Assembly (NCBI GenBank): GCA_949358305.1 | Contig: OX442321.1 | Span: forward strand, 744,001-808,000 | Length of the DNA stretch: 64,000 nt | Direction of reading: 5' to 3' | DNA from: Strigamia acuminata | Taxonomy: Eukaryota; Arthropoda; Chilopoda; Geophilomorpha; Linotaeniidae | In this document: one piece after another, positions 56,301-64,000 of the stretch | Layout: every line of letters starts with the position of its first letter | How positions within the stretch are numbered: position 1 is the first letter of the stretch | The notes under the pieces: model-generated | Databases searched by the model: none | What the model was told of the DNA's origin: nothing | What the model saw: the letters and a program-made list of their open reading frames with translations, nothing else | Position numbers and translations under genes: made by a program

Positions 56301-56653
56301 TACTTGCAAATAAAAAAATGTTTTGTTGTTTGAATGTCGTGCACATGTCAACTATACCACTGAATACAGAATAAATCTGCCGTTATTTTTTAAATTAGAT
56401 CAAGACAAGCTGTTAAATACCCCTAATTGCGGCCCGGAAAAAAAATCCCATTTTTGACCAAAAAATTGATTCGTAGACAAAAAATACAAGTAAATAATTA
56501 CACAGGTTTACTTTATGCTACACGGGGCCCGGAAAAAATTTTGTTTCGGGCCCTTGACTGTATAATACACGTATCAGCTTCTATCCCAAGCAGCGGATAA
56601 CGAACATTTGCATTCATTAACTATCCCCAACAAATAAATTAAACATCCTACAG

Positions 56654-57068
56654 GAAATGAGCCTTATGAAGCAATCTGCGTATATGGTAATGTGGCTGCT
56701 TCCGAATGTCCAACTAACAAGAACCATTCATTTTGCACAACCCACAGTGGATTTTTAAAACTAGGTACTAATTAAATGCAATGCAATGCAATTCAAATGA
56801 GACGTTTTCTAAACATCAATGCATCATTGCAGGCCGTTTCCTCTTTCTGTTGCGTGACTGCAGCCTCACGGATTTGGGCAACAGTTGTCGGCAAGTGCTG
56901 GACGATCCCTTTAATAAGAGTTCGGAACGACTAACCTTTTGCTACACGACGTGTCAACACGACGGCTGCAACACAGAAAGGTTGCGCATTTCGGCGCTCG
57001 CCAGTTCGGCCATTCATGCGCGCGCTATTCTCGTTGTTCATTTCTTATTCGTTCTCCTCCTTTGTTAA
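56654..57068 (+). CDS. Ly6/three-finger GPI-anchored protein, last two exons
   Basis: Exon 56654-56764 and terminal exon 56833-57068, joined across a 68-bp GT-AG intron. Reads NEPYEAICVYGNVAASECPT, FCTTHSGFLKLG, then GRFLFLLRDCS, FCYTTCQHDGCN, and a hydrophobic end (ILVVHFLFVLLLC) typical of a GPI-attachment signal. The cysteine pattern ending C-x(3)-C-x(4)-CN is the Ly6/uPAR signature. In arthropods such proteins (quiver/sleepless, boudin and relatives) act at the cell surface on channels or septate junctions. The 5' exon(s) with the signal peptide were not found in the window's near upstream, so the start is missing; they may lie far to the left. Poly(A) signal AATAAA near 57104. Confidence 0.8.
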
Positions 57069-57596
57069 TTCATTCGTGCTGAAATAATCGAAAATGATAG
57101 AAATAAAAAATCTGCAATCGATTTATAGATCTCACTTGTAAGTCTTTGGTTTTCTACCTTTTGGCTTTAGTTAAGTCGAGCGACGCGCCCTTGTGTCACG
57201 AAAATGGATTAAATATCCATTAAAGGTGACGGCGCTCGTTGTCAATAAAGAAAAAATTATTTATTTCTCAGAATGAGAAATGTTGGATTTTTTTCTTCTT
57301 CTTCTTGTGTAATTTGTTGTTGTTTTTCACATAAATATGAAACCAATTAAAAATTTCATTACTCTTCGTGCTGAACCTACAATTTGACACGAGTCAGTAC
57401 AAACAAATGTCTGTCATCATTTCTCCCAATTCTCCAGCTTTGTGGTAAACGCATTGTTATCGTTAGCATCTACTATATGTTCGACGCACGTTTCTGGTTA
57501 CGTTCTAAATACGTAATCCCTCATTCTTCTGTATATAAACTTGCCATCTCACTTTAGATTTCATTCATCTCTCGTGATCCAAGCATAGTTCGCAAC
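57069..57596. other. Spacer with TATA box for the LRR gene
   Basis: Ly6 3' UTR, a short hairpin ATGGATTAAATATCCAT near 57205, AATAAA near 57245, and a TATATAA at 57532-57538, 59 bp before the ATG at 57597, fitting a TATA promoter of the LRR gene. Confidence 0.55.
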
Positions 57597-58901
57597 ATGC
57601 CAGTCCGGAAATCAGCGTCTAGTCTGGAGCAATTGTGTTTGCAAATGGTTTGCACTCATTTCGATCATTTTCAAACACAACTGGTGAATCAACCTTCGAT
57701 ATTGATTTCCAACGTATATCAATGTCTCCGTGAAAAATTCGACATTAGAACACCAGTACACGTGGATTCCGACGTTTTCATCCATCCTGACACAAAATCA
57801 TTACATTTTTTCGAAATGTTTAAACAGCCCATGTATCCTTCTCTATTCCATCAAATTGGACAAATTTGTAGGAACCTTTTACATTTAGATCTGAGTTGCA
57901 GATTTGATGTGAAAATTCCACTTGAAAATTTGGTCGAACTGTTTCAGCAATTGCCACATCTTCAATGTTTCAAGTCTCATACAGCAGGATGCACGGACGA
58001 AGTTGTAGCTGCAATTGGTAAAAATTGTTTACAATTACGACATCTGCACTTATTCCGCTGCACTGATGATGGGCTCCGCTTTTTAAGTGATTGTAAGAAA
58101 TTGGAGCATTTGGATATTTCCGGATTAGCTGATGTTACAACCACGGGCTGTTTTAACATTCTAAACCAACTGCCTCTTTTAAAAACGTTTCGACACCGAT
58201 GGTGGGCAGATTTATTTAATCTGTTAAAACAACAATTCGACAATTCGGAGAAAATATCATTGCGTACTTATTCCATCGAATTCGGCATTGAGCAAGCATT
58301 TTCAGTCCTTCGTACAGAAGATTTCACCATTGTGACCACCATTTTCCCAAATTTATCCAGCCTATGGTTACATGCACACACGAACCTGGATTTAAATATT
58401 GCATTGGCACGGGCACAAAGATTAACCATTCTAACACTCCATAATTTTGAATTAGTTAATATTAGGCTGATTAATTATTATTGTCCTCAGTTAAAAAAAT
58501 TTTGATTGAGCCGTTGTTCGATTTTAAACACTGAAAATATGGATGAATTACCTAAGCATTCGTTCAAAAACCTACATCATTTGTCCATATCGTGTGAACA
58601 TATTACTGAATCACAGATAAAAATGTTAATTCTGCAAAGTCCAAATTTAAATGATTTAACTATTGAAAATTGTGAAATACTTACTGAACTAGAATTGAAT
58701 GCTCTTAAAAATCTAAAAAGTGTAATATTTTCTGGTTGTATTTTTATTAATCAAGGGATAATCATCAAGTTATTAGAAATGCGAAATCCATTGAACCTTT
58801 TATACATAGGATTGTGTTTCAATATCGATCGGAAAGTTTCTAAAAAAATTAAGACTTACATAAAATCTAAGAACTTGTGTTTGAAATTTGTATATGTATA
58901 G
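57597..58901 (+). pseudogene. Leucine-rich-repeat gene, paralogue C, one in-frame stop
   Basis: Starts MPVRKSASSLEQLCLQMVC, like paralogues A and B on the minus strand at 38-40 kb. 302 codons, a TGA at 58503-58505, then 131 more codons in the same frame with the repeat pattern continuing (LSRCSIL, LHHLSISCE, LNDLTIENCE, LKSVIFSGC) to TAG at 58901. Repeats before the stop: LLHLDLSC, LRHLHLFRC, LEHLDISG. The single stop falls in a conserved L.xC repeat position. Could be a recent knock-out, a polymorphism or a sequencing error; also translatable as a 302-aa shortened protein. F-box/LRR-like layout; function unknown. Confidence 0.75.
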
Positions 58902-59008
58902 TAAATAAAATTGAAAAATAATAGCACTTTTTCAGTAAGTTGTGTAGTTAGTGTTTGCTGTGTTAATGCTTGGATAAGATAAAATAAGAATTGTTTAATT
59001 CAAGGTTA

Positions 59009-59092
59009 ATGTATGCTTCGTATTTGCTTTTGTTTCTTCATTTCTTTTATGAGAATTATGTTAGAGGAACACTTAAAAAGAAAGAAAATTAA
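59009..59092 (+). pseudogene. Elongase 3' fragment, last 27 codons
   Basis: Reads MYASYLLLFLHFFYENYVRG then TLKKKEN and TAA, the C-terminus of the right elongase clade, including a KKxx-type end. Nothing upstream is elongase. Its 3' flank, interrupted by the MITE at 59157, continues at 59928 and matches the sequence fused to the 45460 remnant. Confidence 0.85.
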
Positions 59093-59156
59093 TGTAGGCT
59101 ACATATCCATACATATTTAATATACGAAAGACAATGTTCATACGCTTCATTTTATA

Positions 59157-59903
59157 CAGGGTGTTCCAAAAGTCTTAACTCCCCTAAATATTTCATGAGC
59201 AATTGCATCTAGGCCAACGTTGATGAAGAGATCGTATAGGAAGTTAGGGGAGAGCAATCCAATGATGTCATCAAATTTGACCTTGAAGGCCATTTTCAAG
59301 GTCATTCACTTGTTAACTTCTAAACCAATCAGGTTAGAGCAAAATTTCCAATTACAAATTTGTAGAGAACCATCTTATTAGTCTAGAACTGTTCTTAAAA
59401 AAATTATTTCTTACTCAAAAGTTTTGAGAAAAAAAGGTTTGAAATGTTAATCTACTCAGCTTTGTAACTCAGCTTTGTAACTTAAAACTATTGAGGCAAC
59501 CAAGCTAATCCTCAATTAGGACACTTTATTGGGTCATACTTGTAAGTAGAAGAGAGGAAACACAAAAGAAAGGAAATAATTTATTTTGGAAATACATTTC
59601 ACATGATAGTTTTAGGCTACAAAGCTGAGTAGACTAACATTTCAAACCTTTTTTTCTCAAAACTTTTCAGTAAGAAATAATTTTTTTAAGAACAGTTCTA
59701 GACTAATTAGATGGTCCTCTACAACTTTCTAATTCACTTTTTTTGCGTAACATTGTTGGTTAAAAAGTTACGAGTTGCAAAACAGTAATGCAACAATGTC
59801 ACATGAATTTAACATGTTTCATTGAATTCGTCACATGTCATTTACTTCAATTCATAATCAAAAGTTTTTTTGATTTAACATGATTATGAAATAATTCACC
59901 CTG
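59157..59903. mobile_element. MITE, CAGGGTG ends, 747 bp
   Basis: TA at 59155-59156 and 59904-59905, short ends CAGGGTG...CACCCTG, and long inner inverted repeats (59393-59480 and 59619-59707: TCTAGAACTGTTCTTAAAAA, CTACTCAGCTTTGTA). No coding capacity. Confidence 0.75.
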
Positions 59904-60344
59904 TACTTGTATATGTGGTGATTTTGGAAAAATATTGAACAATTTTTACCCATTTTTTTGTTATTTAAATCCCACATTAAACCCCCTGTTATCACTTGAT
60001 CGTGATCTGCAATGCAGTAGTGCGCTCTCTGCACAAAAAGTGTAAATGTACAGTCGTGTTCAAAAAAACTGGACCCTCACTCTGTGCTGGCAATTGAAAT
60101 TGTGAGTAATTCCGTGTTTTGCCACTAGGTGAAACATCAGACATCAACAAGTGATAATATAGCCTTGTCTACAGTGATCCTTTCATAATTTAGTGTACAG
60201 TTTTAAAAAGGAAAATATAAGTTATTTTCATAGAAAAAGTGTGTGGATATTTAATATTAAGAAATAAAAAATTAATTTGTTTAATATTTTCTAACAATAA
60301 AGAATATTTTCTAACAATAAAGAATATTTTTTAAACACTATAAA

Positions 60345-60655
60345 TTTTGGGACCACTTTAAGTGAAAAACCTCCCTAATGCGACCAAAACACGCTCATTT
60401 TGGGACCACTTTAAGTGAAAAACCTCCCTAATGCGACCAAAACACGCTTATTTTGGGACCACTTTAAGTGAAAAACCTCCCTAATGCGACCAAAACACAC
60501 TCATTTTGGGACCACTTTGAGTGCAAAACCTCCCTAATGCGACCAAAAATGCTCCTTTTTGCGACCACTTTGAGTGCAAAACCTCCCTAATGCGACCAAA
60601 AACGCTCCTTTTTGCGACCACTTTGAGTGCAAAACCTCCCTGATTCTCCCTTCTC
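60345..60655 (+). repeat. 53-bp tandem repeat, ~6 copies
   Basis: Unit TTTTGGGACCACTTTAAGTG followed by AAAAACCTCCCTAATGCGAC and CAAAACACGCTCA; starts at 60345, 60398, 60451, 60504. The open frame on the minus strand is a by-product. Confidence 0.92.
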
Positions 60656-61436
60656 GCCAAAACGGTTAAACGGGCCACTGAGCACCTAAATGAACCCGGC
60701 CGCAATTTGAAGTTTTACGGTACGTCGTGTAGTCAAAATAATTATGAATCCGCATACTGTTTTATGCATTCATCCCTGCATTGATAAACTTCCAAGGAAA
60801 ATAATGGGCTTAGTGGTATTTGAAACAAAAGAATTAGTTAGCCTAATTTCAATGGAAGTGATGTGAATGCAAAACAAATTGCAAACTGGTTGTTTCTAAT
60901 ACTCAATTTGTTTTGTTTAACAATTTCATTGGAAAAAAACTTTTAGAAATAAATTTATTAACCTATTTTCAAAACCCAAAGCCACAAATAATTAAGCTTA
61001 TTTCCCATTACGGAGTATTATTTTTTTTGTATTGATGTTTATTGTTCATACCCATGTCTCGCATTAAAAAACTTAAAAGTTAAATTTTCAATTTCGCACA
61101 CCACGGTATTTTACGTCGTTTCGACATAGACATCAATTGCTTGGGTGTAATCTAAATCTAAATCTAAATCTAAATTCATTTTAAGATTTTATAAAACTTT
61201 TTCACCTGTTGCAAATCTCGACAATTTCACAAAAAAATACCCCTTTACTCCAGGAGTCTTCGAACTGAGAAAAAACACACCCAAAGTTATTTTTTGTCGC
61301 TATTTGTCCACGCGACAGAATACTTACATTCGCCTATGATTCGATTGAGTGTTGTAACTCAATCGACGTCTGTAAGTCAATCGCTGCACTATTTTCGCTC
61401 CAAATTACGCACAATCGAATATTCCCTCTTTATATT
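60656..61436. other. Spacer with duplicated flank
   Basis: 60660-60920 matches 45905-46190. A (TCTAAA)4 run lies at 61151-61177. No gene supported. Confidence 0.5.
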
Positions 61437-64000
61437 TGTAATGTCGTTATGTCCATTAAATAATACACAGCTTTAGCAGTAACGACGATGCATCTTTATT
61501 ACTCATCAACTCTAGAGAAAGTGACCTTGCGGTCACGTGTTACAAGCTTATATAAACTTGCCGACCATGATCGCCCCCTGGTGATCATGCTCGACATCAC
61601 AACACCACATCCCTCCCCTTCATCATAAAATAAACAACAAACTAAAAATTACACCTAAACAAACACATCACAAAAACCAATCAAAGCATAAAGTTCATAT
61701 CATAGTCCTTCTGCCAGACAGGTCTGTTTTTAATCCTTTCAGAACGCCTGGGTCCCTCTTCTGGCACAATCTCATCTGGCACAATCTCATCCGGCCTGTT
61801 CTCATCCACGGCTTCATCCACGGCTGCCCCCTCCCGCTGCACCAAATCATCGGGTCCCTCCATCTGCTCCGGCGGCACCACTCCCTGACGTATCTCCGTG
61901 TCATCCTCCCAACTTACGTCACCAGCACACTCCTCCTCTCGTCGCGCACCATCCCCCAACACACACCTCTCCTGCTTCTCATCATTCCAAATACGCTTAA
62001 AACAAGACGCGTTTCGGACTACTACCTGCTGTCCTCTCATAGCGGTTACCTGCGTCCCCACTACGTCGGACACTATCAAAGGTCTGGGGTCAAATGGAGT
62101 AGAAAACTTATTAACTTTCACCTGTTTCACCAACACTCTGTCACCAATCTTAAAGTCATGGGGCTTGGCATTCCGATGTCGATCCGCATACGCCTTCATT
62201 TTGGCCTTCTCCATTAAGTCCTTCTCACGTAGTTGCAGATCCTCTGCATCTCGGCAAAATGTCGGTAGTCGCGTCCTAACCGTCCTCCCGAGTAAAAGAT
62301 CCGCCGGCGGCCTTCCCGTAGTCGAATGTGGGGTAGCCCGATAATTCAGCAGAAATTCAGCTAACTCCCGCTTCCATTGCTTACCCTCCACTTTAGCCGC
62401 CCTCACAGTCTTGTTCAACGTCCTCATAAATCTCTCCACCTCACCATTAGCTTCCGGCCAGAGCGGAGTCACCCGATGATGACGAACCCCAAAGTCCGCC
62501 AAAAATTCAGCAAACTCACGTGACGTGAAGGGTGGGCCATTATCTGACTTCAATAGGTTAGGCAACCCCTGCTCCAAAAAACGACGCTCCAAAAGCGCGC
62601 AAACCACCGTCGCCGAGGTCGAAGAGACCGCCTCCACAAATGGGAACCTAGAAAACTCATCAATTAACACGCACAAAACCGTGCCATCCGGAAAGGGCCC
62701 CGCGAAGTCAATCGCTAACTGTTGCCATGGTCCCACTGGCAATTTTGTCATCACCAACGGGTCCCTTCGCATCCGTGGGACCGCTGCCTGGCACGGTAAA
62801 CATCTCTCGACTCGCGCCTCCACCTGCCTATCGATCCCCGGGAACCACACTTTCTGTCTCAACAAGGATTTGGTTTTGACAACACCCTGGTGGCCTCTGT
62901 GCGCCAATTCGACAACTCTCGCTCGTAGCGTCTCCGGAATCACAATTCGATCCGAGCGAAGCACCATTCCCAACTCCGACACCGACAACTCGTCCTTCAT
63001 AGCCGCATATGGTCTCAGCTGCTCATCATCCCAACAGATCCTCGCCTTCTCTCCAACACTCCTCAACGCAACTCGCACCTTTTTTAGAACCTCATCCAAG
63101 TCAGTCTCTCGCAGAACCTCCTCGACTGTCATCGACGCCGGTATCCGTGTGCGAACCACAAAATTCACATGCTCCTCAATAATCTCGAGCATTGCCACCC
63201 CCATCTCTGATGTCATGGGCAGCGGGTGGCGCGACATATAATCGCTTGGGTTGGTGCTGCCTCTGGTATGCCGCACCTCAAAACGATACTGCTGAACCCT
63301 CACACAGAGGCGCTCCAAACGTATCGACGGTCGTGCTCTGCGGTTCTTTAATATGCTTACGAGAGGTTGATGATCTGTAAAAAGAATAAAAAAATTATTA
63401 AAAAGGTACAAATAAAAAAATTCCACAGCCCAGACCACCGCCACCATCTCGCGCTCTATTTGCGAGTAGCGGGTCTCAACCTGGGAGAGAGCTCTGCTCG
63501 CGTATGCGATCACTTGCACTTCCTCCCTCGCCTTCTCCTGTGCAAGGATCGCCCCCACGCCCACCGGACTAGCATCAACGGTCAAATGCAACCTTGCATG
63601 TGGACTGTAATAGGCCATGATCTTTCCATCGCCCAGCTCAACCATAATGGCGTCCCAGGCCGCCTGATGCACTTCAGTCCACTTAAACTCGCCGCTCGAT
63701 TCCTTCGTCAATTCACGCAAAGACCTTGTCCGATCAGCCAACTTCGGAATGAAACGCCCACAGTACACAATCATCCCTAAAAGACTTTTCACCTCCGAAA
63801 CGCTCGATGGCATCTTCATCGCCCTAATTGCTTCTACTCTTTTCGGATCCGCAGCAATGCCACGCTCCGAGAACACATGACCGAAAAACACCAATTTCGA
63901 CCTCCCAAATTCACATTTATGAGCATTAAGAGTCAATCCCTCCTCCAACAACCTGTCCAAGACTGCGTACACCGCCGCGTTATGATCCGGCGGCCCCTTC
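61437..64000 (-). mobile_element. Second Ty3/gypsy element, 3' part, cut by window edge
   Basis: On the minus strand the order is Pol, purine-rich tract (GAAGGGGAGGGA, complement of 61610-61621) and 3' LTR. The LTR begins TGTGGTGTTGTGATG at 61609 and runs down to about 61437-61445, carrying AATAAA (complement at 61495). The far LTR boundary is uncertain because the 5' LTR lies outside. Confidence 0.75.
61681..64000 (-). CDS. Ty3/gypsy Pol, 5' partial (RT end, RNase H, integrase)
   Basis: Open from the right edge to the stop at 61681, at least 770 codons. Seen: end of reverse transcriptase (HKCEFGRSKLVFFGHVFSE), RNase H (LHLTVDASPVGVGAIL, YSQIEREMVAVVWA, FTDHQPLVS), integrase zinc finger (HRGHQGVVKTKSLL, CLPCQA), DDE core (AIDFAGPFPDG, KSDNGPPFTSREF, LWPEANGEVERFMRTL), then an acidic tail with RRSERIKNRP. 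GC content and codon use are clearly higher than in the element at 14747, so the two are different families. No stops in the visible part; likely a recent insertion. Confidence 0.93.
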   Translation of the reverse strand, partial: KGPPDHNAAVYAVLDRLLEEGLTLNAHKCEFGRSKLVFFGHVFSERGIAADPKRVEAIRAMKMPSSVSEVKSLLGMIVYCGRFIPKLADRTRSLRELTKESSGEFKWTEVHQAAWDAIMVELGDGKIMAYYSPHARLHLTVDASPVGVGAILAQEKAREEVQVIAYASRALSQVETRYSQIEREMVAVVWAVEFFYLYLFNNFFILFTDHQPLVSILKNRRARPSIRLERLCVRVQQYRFEVRHTRGSTNPSDYMSRHPLPMTSEMGVAMLEIIEEHVNFVVRTRIPASMTVEEVLRETDLDEVLKKVRVALRSVGEKARICWDDEQLRPYAAMKDELSVSELGMVLRSDRIVIPETLRARVVELAHRGHQGVVKTKSLLRQKVWFPGIDRQVEARVERCLPCQAAVPRMRRDPLVMTKLPVGPWQQLAIDFAGPFPDGTVLCVLIDEFSRFPFVEAVSSTSATVVCALLERRFLEQGLPNLLKSDNGPPFTSREFAEFLADFGVRHHRVTPLWPEANGEVERFMRTLNKTVRAAKVEGKQWKRELAEFLLNYRATPHSTTGRPPADLLLGRTVRTRLPTFCRDAEDLQLREKDLMEKAKMKAYADRHRNAKPHDFKIGDRVLVKQVKVNKFSTPFDPRPLIVSDVVGTQVTAMRGQQVVVRNASCFKRIWNDEKQERCVLGDGARREEECAGDVSWEDDTEIRQGVVPPEQMEGPDDLVQREGAAVDEAVDENRPDEIVPDEIVPEEGPRRSERIKNRPVWQKDYDMNFML

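Noticed and set aside
58503-58505. TGA as a selenocysteine codon in LRR paralogue C
   Set aside because: No SECIS-like structure recognised, no selenoprotein of this type known, and the other two paralogues are also broken; a premature stop is simpler.
60481-60705. 74-codon minus-strand frame
   Set aside because: Produced by the 53-bp tandem repeat.
1-64000. CRISPR arrays, bacterial operons, tRNA or rRNA genes
   Set aside because: The direct repeats found are head-to-tail satellites without unique spacers; no cloverleaf or rRNA core was recognised on reading, though a tRNA search program was not available.

Overview
The window is nuclear DNA of an invertebrate animal, most likely an arthropod. 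It is AT-rich, has spliced genes with GT-AG introns, poly(A) signals, a short interstitial TTAGG array (the arthropod telomere unit), a Drosophila echinus-type USP53/54 gene, ELOVL6/Baldspot-type fatty-acid elongases, Ty3/gypsy retrotransposons and many MITE-like elements. A pancrustacean such as a springtail or crustacean would fit, but the species cannot be fixed from sequence alone.

Layout. 1-870 is an ~85-bp satellite. 2817-10020 is a USP53/54 (echinus-like) gene in eight visible exons on the + strand; its first exon(s) lie further left. 10.9-59.1 kb is a + strand tandem array of intronless ELOVL6-like elongase genes. Ten copies are intact (starts at 10894, 13098, 22295, 25752, 26960, 30049, 34029, 36738, 43596, 48664) and at least six are wrecks or scars (19259, 45460, 46991, 52181, 53238/55880, 59009). 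Within the array sit an LTR retrotransposon (14747-19130) with one uninterrupted Gag-Pol frame, three TGTGAC...GTCACA solo-LTR-like insertions, several families of TA-flanked foldback elements, and three copies of a leucine-rich-repeat gene (two on the minus strand at 38-40 kb, one on the plus strand at 57.6 kb), all of them damaged. Two 3'-terminal exons of a Ly6/three-finger GPI-anchored protein lie at 56.65-57.07 kb. The right edge (61.4-64.0 kb) is the 3' part of a second Ty3/gypsy element on the minus strand.

How it fits together. The intact elongases keep the HxxHH box, the K-E-DT segment, the VH.xMY(S/F) segment and mostly a dilysine-like C-terminus, so they are predicted ER enzymes that add two carbons to fatty acyl-CoA. 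Their single-exon structure suggests a retroposed founder followed by tandem duplication. Two sub-clades are visible: a left group at 13-31 kb (262-264 aa, MNxS starts) and a right group at 34-56 kb (272-273 aa, MIPxN starts). One two-gene block (12.85-20.5 kb) is a copy of 22.05-26.5 kb; the gypsy element and a solo-LTR-like element have since landed in the left copy and its second elongase is dead. The right half shows repeated birth and loss: deletions fusing gene ends to flanks, MITEs splitting genes, and stretches of near-identity between neighbours that look like gene conversion.
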